Positions 1 through 9,273 of a stretch of 64,000 nt of DNA are shown one piece after another. How positions within the stretch are numbered: the first letter of the stretch is position 1; every line of letters begins with the position of its first letter. Made by a program: the position numbers and the translations under genes. A model generated the notes under the pieces. The model ran no database searches and was not told the DNA's origin. It was given only the letters and a program-made list of their open reading frames with translations. This stretch comes from Arthrobacter antioxidans (GTDB taxonomy: Bacteria > Actinomycetota > Actinomycetes > Actinomycetales > Micrococcaceae), in NCBI RefSeq assembly GCF_023100725.1, contig NZ_CP095501.1, positions 1,178,001 to 1,242,000 on the forward strand, given 5' to 3'.

Positions 1-2
1 TC

Positions 3-401
3 GCGCAGCGCGACGGTGAGCTCGACCTCATCATCTCCAAGGCCAACGACCCCGATGCCTGCGTCGCCTCCATCCCGCTGACCCCGGACGAGGCGGCGAC
101 GATCGGCAGCCTCCTCGGGTCCCGGCAGCTCGTCGCCCAGCTGACGGAGGAGCACCGGGACCTCCCCGGGGTCTCGACGCGCCAGTTCTACATCGACCAC
201 GGATCGCCCTTCGACGGCCGCACCCTCGGCGACACCAGGATGCGGTCGCGCTCCGGCGCATCCCTCGTCGCCGTGCTCCGCTCCGGCCAGGTCCAGGCCT
301 CACCCGCCCCCGACTTCACGCTCGCCGGCGGCGATCTGCTGGTGGTGGTGGGGACCTCGGAGGGCCTGGACACCGCAGCGGACATCCTGCGCAACGGCTG
401 A
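3..401 (+). CDS. KhtT-like K+/H+ antiporter regulatory subunit (3' part)
   Basis: The reading frame is open from the window edge to TGA at 399-401, so the N-terminus is missing. The visible C-terminal half has the features of a TrkA-C (RCK-C) ligand-binding domain: a segment reading FDGRTLGD, then a beta-rich stretch with VAVLRSG, and the ending FTLAGGDLLVVVGTSEGL. In this family the soluble subunit gates a CPA2 antiporter and senses nucleotides or pH. The antiporter gene starts 9 bases downstream, so the two are almost surely co-transcribed as a KhtTU-type pair. The function comes from family and neighbour; the ligand is not visible. Confidence 0.8.
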   Translation, partial: AQRDGELDLIISKANDPDACVASIPLTPDEAATIGSLLGSRQLVAQLTEEHRDLPGVSTRQFYIDHGSPFDGRTLGDTRMRSRSGASLVAVLRSGQVQASPAPDFTLAGGDLLVVVGTSEGLDTAADILRNG

Positions 402-410
402 TCGCCGCCT

Positions 411-1604
411 ATGCACACGACCGCCCTCACCCTGATCGAACTCGGCGCGATTCTCCTGTTCCTCGGGGTCCTCGGGCGGCTTGCGGGCCGGATCGGCCTC
501 TCGCCCATCCCCCTGTACCTCCTGGGCGGCCTGTTCTTCGGGCAGGGTGGCTTCCTCGAGCTCGAAGGTCTCATCGACTTCAGCGAGGTGGCCAGTGAGA
601 TCGGCGTCGTCCTGCTCCTGCTGCTGCTCGGCCTGGAGTACACGGCCAAGGAACTCGTCACCGGGATGCGCCAGTCCTGGATGGCGGGGATCGTCGACCT
701 CGCCCTGAACTTCACCCCGGGCGCCCTGGTCGCGGTCATCCTGGGCTGGGGGCCGGTTGCGGCCCTCGTGATGGGCGGCGTCACGTACATCTCCTCCTCG
801 GGGATCGCCGCGAAGGTCATGAGCGATCTCGGCCGTCTCGGCAACCGGGAGACCCCCACGGTCCTCGCGATCCTCGTCTTCGAGGACCTCGCGATGGCCG
901 TCTACCTGCCGGTCCTCACCGCGGTGCTGGCGGGGCTCAGCTTCGCCGGCGGACTCGGCACGGTCGGGGTCTCCCTCCTCGTCGTCACCCTCGTGCTCGT
1001 CGTCGCGCTGCGCTGGGGGAATGCGGTCTCGGCCATCGTCGACAGCAAGGACCGCGAGGTCTTCCTCCTGACGCTCATCGGGGCGGCCCTGCTCGTCGCG
1101 GGGCTGGCCTCCGCCCTGCAGGTCTCGGCCGCCGTGGGGGCGTTCCTCCTCGGCATCGCGATCTCCGGCGCGACGGCGGAGAACGCCGCGCGCCTCCTCG
1201 AACCGCTGCGGGACCTGTTCGCCGCCATCTTCTTCGTGGTCTTCGGGCTCAACACCGACCCGGCGTCGATCCCGCCGGTGCTCGGTGTCGCGCTGCTCCT
1301 CGCGCTCGTCACGACGGCGACGAAGATCGCCACGGGCTGGTGGGCCGCCCGCCGCCAGGGCATCGGACGCCTCGGCCGGGCCCGCGCCGGCACGGCCCTC
1401 GTGGCGCGCGGGGAGTTCTCGATCGTGATCGCCGGTCTCGCGGTGAGCTCCGGCGCGGTGATCCCGGAGATCGCCGCCCTCGCGACGACGTACGTGCTGA
1501 TCATGGCCGTGCTCGGGCCCGTGCTGGCGCGGATCGCCGAGCCCGCGATGGGACTCCTGGAGCGGTTCCCGGGGCGGGGCCCCCGCACCGTGCCGGTCGC
1601 CTGA
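411..1604 (+). CDS. CPA2-family cation:proton antiporter (KhtU/Kef type)
   Basis: A 397-residue, strongly hydrophobic protein with about 12 membrane segments and typical Na+/H+-exchanger (PF00999) features: an N-terminal GLSPIPLYLLGGLFFG segment, EVASEIGVVLLLLLLGLEY, VFEDLAMAVYLPVL with the Glu-Asp pair of the ion path, and ARAGTALVARGEFSIVIAGL near the C-terminus. There is no C-terminal RCK domain; that role falls to the separate gene just upstream. The likely job is K+ (or Na+) efflux in exchange for protons at the plasma membrane. The ATG at 411 follows the upstream stop by 9 bases. The transported ion cannot be read from the sequence. Confidence 0.88.
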   Translation: MHTTALTLIELGAILLFLGVLGRLAGRIGLSPIPLYLLGGLFFGQGGFLELEGLIDFSEVASEIGVVLLLLLLGLEYTAKELVTGMRQSWMAGIVDLALNFTPGALVAVILGWGPVAALVMGGVTYISSSGIAAKVMSDLGRLGNRETPTVLAILVFEDLAMAVYLPVLTAVLAGLSFAGGLGTVGVSLLVVTLVLVVALRWGNAVSAIVDSKDREVFLLTLIGAALLVAGLASALQVSAAVGAFLLGIAISGATAENAARLLEPLRDLFAAIFFVVFGLNTDPASIPPVLGVALLLALVTTATKIATGWWAARRQGIGRLGRARAGTALVARGEFSIVIAGLAVSSGAVIPEIAALATTYVLIMAVLGPVLARIAEPAMGLLERFPGRGPRTVPVA

Positions 1605-1628
1605 GGCGCAGGCGGCGGGCGTCCCGGA

Positions 1629-2474
1629 TCAGTCGTCGAGGATCCTGCCGATGGGTTCCCGCTTCTCCGCCTGGAAGGTGTCCTCCTCGCGGCCGTACGC
1701 CCAGTAACCGGAGAGCGAGACCTGCGAGCGGGCGAGCCCCTTCTCCCTGAACAGGATGTCCCGCAGGGCCTTCATGGCGCCGCGCTCCCCGTGCACGAAG
1801 GCATCGACGCGCCCCTCGGGCCACGGCCCGGCGGCAACGGCGTCGGCGAGCAGCGTCGTCGTGCCCGGCTCCCGGCCGTCCCGCGTCAGCCAGTGCAGTT
1901 CCACGCCTGCGGGGGCCGCGAGCGGGAGCGCATCGGCGGCGGTGTCCACCTCGAGGTAGGCATGCCCGACGGCGGCCGGGTGCAGGGCCTCGAGGCCTGC
2001 GGCGATCGCGGGGAGCGCGGAGTCGTCCCCGGCGAAGAGGTGCCAGTCGGCGTCAGGGTCCGGTGACCATTTTCCGGAGGGGCCCATGAGCACCAGGACG
2101 TCACCGGGGGAGGCCTGCGCCGCCCATGGGCCGGCGATGCCCGAGGCGCCGTGCACCACGAAGTCGATGGCCAGGCGTTCCGCCGCGGCGTCGAGCCACC
2201 GGACGGTGTAGGTCCGCTTCACGGGGCGGTCGCCGGCGGGCAGCTCGTGCTTGAGTGCCGCCAGGTCGTAGGGCGGGGTCAGGCCCAGATGGGGTTTGGC
2301 GAACAGCAGCTTGGCGTACCTGTCCGTCGCGTCGCAGTCCTGCAGGTCCCGGAAGCCCGGTCCGCCCGCCACGACCCGCACCAGGTGCGGGCTCAGCCAC
2401 TGCGTCTCGAGCACGGTGAGGACCGCCTGGGGGCGCGGGGGTCTGGCGGAGGGCACGGTGACGGGGGAGGACAT
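1629..2474 (-). CDS. siderophore-interacting FAD-dependent ferric reductase (SIP family)
   Basis: This 281-residue protein has the SIP layout: an N-terminal FAD-binding barrel containing KRTYTVRWLD (the Arg-x-Tyr-Thr flavin motif), then an NAD(P)H-binding half with LFAGDDSALPAI, AFVHGERGAMKALRD and the closing GYWAYGREEDTF. Family members reduce ferric siderophores in the cytoplasm to release iron. The gene is convergent with the antiporter gene (24-base gap). A DtxR/IdeR-like box lies 26-41 bases upstream of its start, fitting iron-repressed expression. No siderophore transporter is seen in the window. Confidence 0.88.
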   Translation of the reverse strand: MSSPVTVPSARPPRPQAVLTVLETQWLSPHLVRVVAGGPGFRDLQDCDATDRYAKLLFAKPHLGLTPPYDLAALKHELPAGDRPVKRTYTVRWLDAAAERLAIDFVVHGASGIAGPWAAQASPGDVLVLMGPSGKWSPDPDADWHLFAGDDSALPAIAAGLEALHPAAVGHAYLEVDTAADALPLAAPAGVELHWLTRDGREPGTTTLLADAVAAGPWPEGRVDAFVHGERGAMKALRDILFREKGLARSQVSLSGYWAYGREEDTFQAEKREPIGRILDD

Positions 2475-2499
2475 GGAGCGGTACTTCTTTCTCGGGGGT

Positions 2500-2515
2500 G
2501 GTCAGCCCACCCTAA
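2500..2515 (-). promoter_or_regulatory. DtxR/IdeR-like iron box before the SIP gene
   Basis: Read on the minus strand the site is TTAGGGTGGGCTGACC. It matches the actinobacterial DtxR/IdeR core TTAGGTTAGGCTAACC at 13 of 16 positions and overlaps a TAGGGT -10-like hexamer. It sits between the end of hutH and the SIP start codon, so only the SIP gene can be its target. Confidence 0.6.
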
Positions 2516-2521
2516 CAAGCC

Positions 2522-4099
2522 CTACTGGAGGGACCCCGGGAGTGCCTGGCGGGCCGCGGCGAGCAGGGCGCCGTCGTCCACCAGCCGTCGCGCGGCCTCG
2601 ATCTCCGGGGCCAGGTAGCGGTCGGTGCCGGGACCCTCGACGTCCCGCCGGAGCCGGGCCCGGACGGCGCCGATCGGCGCGGAACTGCTCGGCCCGACGG
2701 CGGTCCCGCCGTCGCGCATGTCCAGGGCGCGCGCCGCGGTGAGGAGCTCGATCGCGAGGACGCGCGTCAGGCCGTCGACGGCCCGGCGCAGCTTCAGGCC
2801 CGCCGCCCAGCCCATGGAGACGTGGTCCTCCTGCATGGCCGAGGAGGGGATGGAGTCCACGGACGCCGGGGCGGCGAGGCGCTTGAGCTCGGACACGATC
2901 CCGGCCTGCGTGTACTGCGCGATCATGTGGCCGGAGTCGACGCCGGGATCGTGGGCGAGGAAGGCGTTGAGCCCGTGGCTGCGGGACGTGTCGAGGAAGC
3001 GGTCCGTGCGGCGCTCGCTCATGGAGGCGACGTCCGCGACGGCGATCGCGAGGAAGTCCAGCACGTAGCCCACGGGCGCCCCGTGGAAGTTGCCGTTGGA
3101 CTCGATCCGGCCGTCGGGGGTGATGACCGGGTTGTCGATCGCCGACGCCAGCTCGATCGCCGCCACCGATTCCGCGTGGGCGAGGGTGGCGCGGGCGGCA
3201 CCGTGGACCTGGGGCGCGCAGCGCAGGGAGTAGGCGTCCTGGACACGCGTGAAGCGGTGCCGCCCGGTCTCGGACGTGACCTGGTCGGCCAGCAGCGGGG
3301 ACCCGGCCAGCAGGGCGCGGATGTTCGCGGCGGACACCAGCTGGCCCGGGTGCGGGCGCAGGGCGTGGAGGTCCTCGGCGAACACGGCGTCCGTGCCCAG
3401 CAGCCCCTCGACGCTCATGGCCGCCGCGAGGTCCGCCGTCGTGAGGAGCCGGTGCAGGTCCGCGGCGGCGAGGACGAGCATCCCGAGCATCCCGTCCGTG
3501 CCGTTGATGAGTGCCAGCCCCTCCTTCTCGCGGAGCTCGACCGGGGTGATGCCGGCCGCCGCGAGCGCCTCGGCTGCCGCCACCAGGCGCCCGGCGCCGT
3601 CCCGGACCTCGCCCTCGCCCATCAGCGCCAGGGCCACGTGGGAGAGCGGCGCGAGATCACCGGAGCAGCCCAGCGAGCCGTACTCGCCGATGACGGGTGT
3701 GATGCCGGCGTTCAGCAGGGCGGCGTAGGTGGAGGCCACCAGCGGGCGGACCCCGGTCCGGCCCGTGGCGAGCGTGGAGAGGCGCCCCAGCATCAGTCCG
3801 CGCACCACCTCGCGGTCCACCTCGGTCCCGGAGGACGCGGCGTGGCTGCGGATGAGGCTGCGCTGCAGCTGCGTGCGCTGGTCCAGCGGGATGTGCCGGG
3901 TGGCCAGGGCGCCGAACCCGGTCGAGACCCCGTAGTGCGGCGTGCCGTCGTCCACGAGCGCGTCGACCACCGCGCGGGACCGGGTCATCGCGGCGAGGGA
4001 CGCGGGCGCCAGGTCCACGTGGGCGCCGCCCCGCGCCACCGCGACGACGTCGGCGGGGGACAGCGGGCCCGGGCCCACGATCACGGTCTGCTGGTCCAC
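2522..4099 (-). CDS. hutH: histidine ammonia-lyase
   Basis: A 525-residue aromatic amino acid lyase that deaminates L-histidine to urocanate, the first step of histidine degradation. The signature GSLGCSGDLAPLSH at about residues 141-154 carries the tripeptide that cyclises to the MIO electrophile; here it is Cys145-Ser146-Gly147 rather than the commoner Ala-Ser-Gly, a substitution the family signature allows. The catalytic tyrosine region reads HYGVSTGFG (Tyr56), and FDTSRSHG/FLDTSRS-type and SMQEDHVSMG segments follow, as in other HALs. It is the only hut gene on this strand, divergent from the IclR-hutU operon, and the 101-base spacer holds TTTCA/TGAAA repeats likely to control both sides. 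Confidence 0.95.
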   Translation of the reverse strand: MDQQTVIVGPGPLSPADVVAVARGGAHVDLAPASLAAMTRSRAVVDALVDDGTPHYGVSTGFGALATRHIPLDQRTQLQRSLIRSHAASSGTEVDREVVRGLMLGRLSTLATGRTGVRPLVASTYAALLNAGITPVIGEYGSLGCSGDLAPLSHVALALMGEGEVRDGAGRLVAAAEALAAAGITPVELREKEGLALINGTDGMLGMLVLAAADLHRLLTTADLAAAMSVEGLLGTDAVFAEDLHALRPHPGQLVSAANIRALLAGSPLLADQVTSETGRHRFTRVQDAYSLRCAPQVHGAARATLAHAESVAAIELASAIDNPVITPDGRIESNGNFHGAPVGYVLDFLAIAVADVASMSERRTDRFLDTSRSHGLNAFLAHDPGVDSGHMIAQYTQAGIVSELKRLAAPASVDSIPSSAMQEDHVSMGWAAGLKLRRAVDGLTRVLAIELLTAARALDMRDGGTAVGPSSSAPIGAVRARLRRDVEGPGTDRYLAPEIEAARRLVDDGALLAAARQALPGSLQ

Positions 4100-4143
4100 G
4101 CTGCGCCTCGGTTCCCGCGGCTCCCGCCGCTCTTGCCATGGAG

Positions 4144-4169
4144 TGAAAAGAGAGTTTCAATAAGTGAAA
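4144..4169. promoter_or_regulatory. inverted-repeat operator between hutH and the IclR gene
   Basis: Three half-sites lie side by side: TGAAA at 4144-4148, TTTCA at 4155-4159 and TGAAA at 4165-4169. The middle one pairs with either neighbour, with 6- or 5-base spacers. IclR proteins bind A/T-rich palindromes of this TTTC-N-GAAA type. Its place between the divergent hutH and regulator genes makes it the best candidate operator for the locus. Binding is inferred. Confidence 0.55.
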
Positions 4170-4200
4170 TACAGGTCGACCGCGAAAGCAAGGAGGGGCC

Positions 4201-4890
4201 ATGGCCGAATCGTCCACCCGCACCGTCGAGCGGGCCCTCGTGCTGCTCGGGGCGGTCTGCGGCGCCGGATCGCTGACGCTCGCGGACGCGGCCCGGGAGG
4301 CCGACCTGTCGGCGTCGACGGCGCTGCGGCTCCTGCGCACCCTCGAGGGCACGGGCTTCGTCCGCCGGGACGCCCTCGGCGCCTACCGGCCCGGTCTCCG
4401 CGTGGTGCAGCTCGGCGCGCAGGCCCTCGGCCACGAGTCGCTGGTCTCCCTCGCGGAGCCCGCGCTTGAACGCCTCGTGGAGCGGACCGGCGAGTCGGCC
4501 TACCTCAGCGTCCCCTCGCACGACGGCGAGGGCGTCTACCTCGCCATGCGCGAGGGCACCCACTCCGTGCGCCACGCCAGCTGGGTGGGGCGCAGCATCC
4601 CGCTCGCGCACACCGCCGTCGGCGCGGTGCTCACGGGCGGGCCCCCGGACGGCGGCTTCGTCGTGGTGCGCGACGGCGTCGAGGCGGATGTCACGGCCAT
4701 CGCCGCACCGCTCTCGCCGGGCGGCCGGACGGTCGCTGCGCTCAGCGTCGTGATCCCCAGCTACCGCATCACCGAGGCGGAGGCCCACCGCATCGGCTCG
4801 CTCGTGGCACAGGAGGCCGCGGCCCTCCTGGCGGAGCCCGGTGCGGGCGCCGTCCCGGTGCCCGAGGACCTGACAGGAGAACCGGCATGA
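4201..4890 (+). CDS. IclR-family transcriptional regulator of the hut locus
   Basis: This 229-residue protein has an N-terminal winged helix (residues about 1-70: [13 protein letters not shown], then [20 protein letters not shown] and a wing ending YRPG) and a C-terminal IclR effector domain ([38 protein letters not shown]-like segment, [10 protein letters not shown]). ATG at 4201 has a strong Shine-Dalgarno AAGGAGGGG just upstream. Its stop overlaps the hutU start by 4 bases (ATGA), so regulator and enzyme are translationally coupled. It probably senses urocanate or another histidine-pathway metabolite; that ligand is inference from context. At 229 residues it is slightly short for the family because the C-terminal domain is compact. 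Confidence 0.88.
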   Translation: MAESSTRTVERALVLLGAVCGAGSLTLADAAREADLSASTALRLLRTLEGTGFVRRDALGAYRPGLRVVQLGAQALGHESLVSLAEPALERLVERTGESAYLSVPSHDGEGVYLAMREGTHSVRHASWVGRSIPLAHTAVGAVLTGGPPDGGFVVVRDGVEADVTAIAAPLSPGGRTVAALSVVIPSYRITEAEAHRIGSLVAQEAAALLAEPGAGAVPVPEDLTGEPA

Positions 4891-6563
4891 CCACCCCCAC
4901 CTCCGCGACCCACGATCCCTCCCGGTCCATCCGGGCCGCGCGCGGCACGCACCTGACCGCGAAGAGCTGGCAGACCGAGGCACCGCTGCGGATGCTCATG
5001 AACAACCTCGACCCGGAGGTCGCCGAACGGCCCGAGGACCTCGTGGTGTACGGCGGGACCGGCCGGGCGGCCCGCAGCTGGGACGCCTACGACGCCATCG
5101 TCCGCACCCTCACCACGCTCGAGGACGACGAGACGCTGCTCGTGCAGTCCGGCAAGCCCGTCGGGGTCTTCCGCACCCATCCGTGGGCGCCGCGCGTGCT
5201 GCTCGCGAACTCCAACCTGGTGGGGGACTGGGCCACGTGGCCGGAGTTCCGGCGCCTCGAGGCGGAGGGCCTCATGATGTACGGGCAGATGACCGCGGGC
5301 TCCTGGATCTACATCGGCACGCAGGGCATCCTCCAGGGCACCTTCGAGACGTTCGCAGCGATCGCCCGCAAACGGTTCGGCGGCACCCTCGCCGGCACCC
5401 TCACCCTGACCGGGGGCTGCGGCGGCATGGGCGGCGCCCAGCCCCTCGCCGTCACGCTCAACGGCGGGGCCGTCCTCATCGTCGACGTCAGCGAGGCGCG
5501 CCTGCGCCGCCGCGTCGCGAAACGCTACCTGGACACCGTCGCGGACACGCTCGACGACGCCGTGGCACAGGTCCTCGCCGCGAAGCGCGGGCGGCGGGCA
5601 CTGTCCGTGGGCGTCGTCGGCAACGCGGCCACCGTGTTCCCTGAGCTGCTCCGGCGCGGGCTCGACGTCGACATCGTCACCGACCAGACCTCCGCCCACG
5701 ACCCGCTCAGCTACCTGCCCGAGGGGATCGCCGTCGACGAGTGGGAGCGGGAGGCCGCCGCGGACCCGGACGGCTTCACGAAGAAGGCCCAGGCGTCCAT
5801 GGCCCTGCACGTCGAGGCGATGGTCGGCTTCCTCGACGCCGGAGCGGAGGTCTTCGACTACGGCAACTCGATCCGCGACGAGGCCAGGAAGGGCGGCTAC
5901 GGCCGGGCGTTCGACGTGCCGGGGTTCGTCCCCGCCTACATCAGGCCCCTGTTCTGCGAGGGGCTCGGCCCGTTCCGCTGGGTGGCGCTCTCGGGGGACC
6001 CGGCGGACATCGCCGTCACGGACGCCGCGCTCAAGGAGCTGTTCCCGGACAACGGGCACCTGCACCGCTGGCTCGACGCCGCCGCCGAGCACGTGGAGTT
6101 CGAGGGCCTGCCCGCCCGGATCTGCTGGCTCGGCTACGGCGACCGCGCGAAGGCCGGCCTGCTCCTCAACCGGCTCGTCGCCGAGGGGAAGGTCTCGGCG
6201 CCGATCGTCATCGGCCGCGACCACCTCGACTCCGGGTCCGTCGCCTCGCCCTACCGGGAGACCGAGGCCATGGCGGACGGCTCCGACGCCGTCGCCGACT
6301 GGCCGCTGCTGAACGCCCTGCTGAACACCGCCTCCGGGGCCACCTGGGTGTCCATCCACCACGGCGGCGGCGTGGGGATCGGCCGCTCCATCCACGCCGG
6401 ACAGGTCTCCGTGGCCGACGGCACGGACCTCGCGGCGCAGAAGCTCGAGCGGCTCCTCACCAACGATCCCGGGACGGGCGTGATGCGCCACGTCGACGCC
6501 GGGTACGGGCGCGCCCGCGAGGTCGCGGCGGAGCGCGGGGTGCGCATCCCCATGCAATCCTGA
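4887..6563 (+). CDS. hutU: urocanate hydratase
   Basis: A 558-residue NAD+-dependent enzyme converting urocanate to 4-imidazolone-5-propionate. Diagnostic segments are the N-terminal [32 protein letters not shown], the NAD-binding [10 protein letters not shown] at about residue 175, and the C-terminal [19 protein letters not shown] with the conserved histidines. Length is typical of bacterial urocanases. It overlaps the IclR gene by 4 bases and is followed after 29 bases by the M20 hydrolase gene. Confidence 0.97.
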   Translation: MTTPTSATHDPSRSIRAARGTHLTAKSWQTEAPLRMLMNNLDPEVAERPEDLVVYGGTGRAARSWDAYDAIVRTLTTLEDDETLLVQSGKPVGVFRTHPWAPRVLLANSNLVGDWATWPEFRRLEAEGLMMYGQMTAGSWIYIGTQGILQGTFETFAAIARKRFGGTLAGTLTLTGGCGGMGGAQPLAVTLNGGAVLIVDVSEARLRRRVAKRYLDTVADTLDDAVAQVLAAKRGRRALSVGVVGNAATVFPELLRRGLDVDIVTDQTSAHDPLSYLPEGIAVDEWEREAAADPDGFTKKAQASMALHVEAMVGFLDAGAEVFDYGNSIRDEARKGGYGRAFDVPGFVPAYIRPLFCEGLGPFRWVALSGDPADIAVTDAALKELFPDNGHLHRWLDAAAEHVEFEGLPARICWLGYGDRAKAGLLLNRLVAEGKVSAPIVIGRDHLDSGSVASPYRETEAMADGSDAVADWPLLNALLNTASGATWVSIHHGGGVGIGRSIHAGQVSVADGTDLAAQKLERLLTNDPGTGVMRHVDAGYGRAREVAAERGVRIPMQS

Positions 6564-6592
6564 AGACCCGCCCCCGACCGGAAGGTACCCCC

Positions 6593-7810
6593 GTGCAGAC
6601 CGTCTCCTCAGTCCTCGACTCCATCAGCGACGTCGGCCGCGACACCGCCCGCGGGGGCTACTCGCGCGGCGTCCACACGCCCGCCGAGTCCTCGCTGCGC
6701 GAATGGTTCTCCGCCGAGGCAGAGAACCGCGGGCTGGCCGTGGAGACGGACCGCAACGGCATCCTCTGGGCGTGGTGGGACGCCACGGACAGCCGGGACG
6801 GCGCACTCGTCACCGGCAGCCACCTCGACTCCGTGCCCGGCGGCGGGGCCTACGACGGGCCGCTCGGCGTCGCCTCCGCGCTCGTGGCCGTCGACCTGCT
6901 GCGCGAGCGTGGGGTGAACCCGCAGCGCTCCCTCGCGATCGCCGTGTTCCCCGAGGAGGAGGGCTCCCGATTCGGGGTCTCCTGCCTCGGCTCCCGTCTG
7001 CTCACCGGCACGCTCGATCCCGACCACGTCCGATCCCTGACGGACACCGACGGCACCACCTTCGCCGAGGCCTCCCGGGCCGCGGGCATCGACCCGTCTC
7101 ACCTGGGCCGCGACGAGGAGGCGATCCGGCGCATCGGGGACTTCGTGGAACTCCACGTCGAACAGGGGCGTGGACTGATCGACCTCGACTCCGCGGTGGC
7201 CATCGGCTCCACGATGCTGGGCCACGGGCGCTGGCGCCTGTCCATCACCGGCCAGGGCAACCACGCCGGCACCACGCTCATGGCCGACCGCGCCGACCCC
7301 CTGGTCGCCGCCGCCCAGGTGGTCCTCGCCGTCCGGAAGGCCGCCGCGGAACAGGACGGCGCCCGCGCGACGGTCGGCCGGCTGCAGCCCGTACCGGGCG
7401 GGACGAACGTCATCGCCTCCCGCGTGGACCTGTGGCTGGACGTCCGCCACGAGGAGGACGCCCTGACGGCCGCCCTCATCGAGAGGATCCACGGCCAGGC
7501 CCAGAAGATCTGTGCCTTCGAGGGCTGCAGGGCCACCCTCACCGAGGAGTCGCGCAGCGGCACCGTCCACTTCGACGGCGCCCTGCAGCGCACCCTCGGC
7601 CAGTCGCTCCGCCGGTCCTTCCCCGGCACCCCCACCCTGCCCACCGGCGCCGGGCACGACGCCGGCATCCTCGGCGCCATCGCGCCCACCGCCATGCTCT
7701 TCGTCCGGAACCCCACCGGCATCAGCCACTCGCCCGAGGAGTTCGTGGAACGCGACGACGCCGACGCCGGGGCCACCGCGCTCGCGGACGTCCTCGACGA
7801 CCTGCTGTGA
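6593..7810 (+). CDS. M20-family amidohydrolase in the hut operon (probable HutG substitute)
   Basis: A 405-residue member of the allantoate amidohydrolase / N-carbamoyl-amino-acid hydrolase branch of M20. Two-metal ligands are visible: GSHLDSVPGGG (His77, Asp79), AYDGPLG (Asp88) and FPEEEGSRFG (Glu121/122); the lid domain has GQGNHAGTT and the end reads TGISHSPEEF, typical of AllC-like enzymes. GTG at 6593 follows a GGAAGG Shine-Dalgarno and gives full length. The gene lies between hutU and hutF, and no HutG is present, so it probably hydrolyses N-formylglutamate (or N-formimino/carbamoyl-glutamate) to glutamate. Many such genes are labelled allantoate amidohydrolase; there is no purine-degradation gene here to support that. 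Confidence 0.82.
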   Translation: MQTVSSVLDSISDVGRDTARGGYSRGVHTPAESSLREWFSAEAENRGLAVETDRNGILWAWWDATDSRDGALVTGSHLDSVPGGGAYDGPLGVASALVAVDLLRERGVNPQRSLAIAVFPEEEGSRFGVSCLGSRLLTGTLDPDHVRSLTDTDGTTFAEASRAAGIDPSHLGRDEEAIRRIGDFVELHVEQGRGLIDLDSAVAIGSTMLGHGRWRLSITGQGNHAGTTLMADRADPLVAAAQVVLAVRKAAAEQDGARATVGRLQPVPGGTNVIASRVDLWLDVRHEEDALTAALIERIHGQAQKICAFEGCRATLTEESRSGTVHFDGALQRTLGQSLRRSFPGTPTLPTGAGHDAGILGAIAPTAMLFVRNPTGISHSPEEFVERDDADAGATALADVLDDLL

Positions 7811-9273
7811 CCGGCCCTCTCACCGACCAGGCCGTGAACGCCGTCTGGTGCGAGCACGCGTGGCTGGAGGCCGAGGGCATCGCGGACGCGGTGCGGATCG
7901 AGGCGGACGCCGACGGGCTGGTGGTCGGCGTGCTGCCCGGCGTCCGCGCGCGGGAGGGCGACGTCGTCCTCCGTGGCGTGGCGTTCCCCGCCGCCGCCAA
8001 CGCGCATTCGCATGCGTTCCACCGTGCGCTGCGCGGGCGCACCCATGGCACGGTGGGCGGCGGGACCTTCTGGACGTGGCGGGAGACGATGTACCGGGCG
8101 GCGGACGCCCTCACGCCCGCGCTGTACGAGGAGCTCGCCACCGCGGTGTACGCCGAGATGGTGGTGGCGGGATGGACGAGCGTCGCCGAGTTCCACTACG
8201 TCCACCACCGCCCCGACGGCACGCCGTACGGGCAGGGGGCCGACAGCCACGACCACGACGACGGGCCGCACGCCATGGAGCTGGCCCTCGCCCGGGCAGC
8301 CGTGCGGGCCGGGATCCGCCTGACGCTGCTCGATACGTGCTACCTCGCCGGCGGCTTCGGGACACCCCTCGGAGCACGCCAGCGACGCTTCTCCGACGGG
8401 ACCGCGGAGCGGTGGCTCGCACGGCTCGGTTCCCTGCGCACCGCGATCTCCTCGCGCCACCCCGCGCACCGGGTCACGGTCGGGGCAGCCCTCCACTCCG
8501 TCCGCGCGGTGCCGGAGCAGGATCTCGCCGTGATCGCGCAGCACCTGCCGCCCGGGATCCCCCTGCACGTCCACGTGTCCGAGCAGCCCGCCGAGAACGA
8601 GGACTGCGTCCGGGCGACCGGCTGCACCCCGACGGCCCTGCTCCACCGGCACGGGCTCGTGACCGACCGCCTGTCGGCCGTCCACGCCACCCATGTCACC
8701 GAACGCGACATCGCCACCCTGGCGGATGCCGGAGCGGTGATCGTGCTCTGCCCCACCACGGAGGCGGACCTCGCCGACGGACTGGGCCCGGCCGGCGATT
8801 TCCGGGAGGCCGGAGCGCAGCTCGCCCTCGGCACCGACCAGCACGCCGTCGTCGACCCCTGGCTCGAGATGCGGGCCCTCGAGCACGGCGAGCGCCTGCG
8901 CACCGGCCGGCGGGGCCACTTCGACCCGGAGTGGCTGCACGGCATCGCGTCCCTCGGCGGCGCACGATCGCAGGGACGCCCGGGGGCGGGTTTCAGTCCG
9001 GGCCTGGCCGCGGATTACATGGCCGTCGATCCGCACACGGCCCGGACCGCCGGATCCTCCTGGGAGCAGCTCGCCTACACGGCGACGGCGCAGGACGTCA
9101 CGGGCGTCGTCGTCGGCGGAGTCCTGACGGCACGGGACGGCCTCCACTCGACGCTCGGCGACCCCGGGCCCCTGCTGGCCGCCGCCATCGGCCGCCTCGA
9201 CGCCGCCGCCAACGCGCGGAACGAGCCCGGGAGCCCCGCGGCCCGGTACACGCAGCCCTGGGAGCGGCACTGA
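7807..9273 (+). CDS. hutF: formimidoylglutamate deiminase
   Basis: A 488-residue amidohydrolase-superfamily enzyme that converts N-formimino-L-glutamate to N-formyl-L-glutamate and ammonia. Metal-site motifs are ANAHSHAFHRALRG near the N-terminus (His-x-His), HVHVSEQPAENEDC in the middle, AVHATHVTE, and LGTDQHAVVDPWLEMR with the catalytic Asp. The GGTFWTWRETMY segment is characteristic of HutF. GTG at 7807 overlaps the preceding stop by 4 bases (GTGA). Its presence shows the formylglutamate route rather than direct formiminoglutamase. Confidence 0.93.
   Translation: MTGPLTDQAVNAVWCEHAWLEAEGIADAVRIEADADGLVVGVLPGVRAREGDVVLRGVAFPAAANAHSHAFHRALRGRTHGTVGGGTFWTWRETMYRAADALTPALYEELATAVYAEMVVAGWTSVAEFHYVHHRPDGTPYGQGADSHDHDDGPHAMELALARAAVRAGIRLTLLDTCYLAGGFGTPLGARQRRFSDGTAERWLARLGSLRTAISSRHPAHRVTVGAALHSVRAVPEQDLAVIAQHLPPGIPLHVHVSEQPAENEDCVRATGCTPTALLHRHGLVTDRLSAVHATHVTERDIATLADAGAVIVLCPTTEADLADGLGPAGDFREAGAQLALGTDQHAVVDPWLEMRALEHGERLRTGRRGHFDPEWLHGIASLGGARSQGRPGAGFSPGLAADYMAVDPHTARTAGSSWEQLAYTATAQDVTGVVVGGVLTARDGLHSTLGDPGPLLAAAIGRLDAAANARNEPGSPAARYTQPWERH

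Noticed and set aside
2822..4276. 484-codon plus-strand open frame opposite hutH
   Set aside because: Low-complexity Arg/Gly/Val-rich translation with no family match, antisense to a clear hutH; a typical high-GC shadow frame.
7099..9270. 723-codon minus-strand open frame opposite hutF and the M20 gene
   Set aside because: Composition is that of a shadow frame and it crosses two real genes. The same holds for 21583-23787 minus, 52143-54710 minus and 43090-44691 minus.
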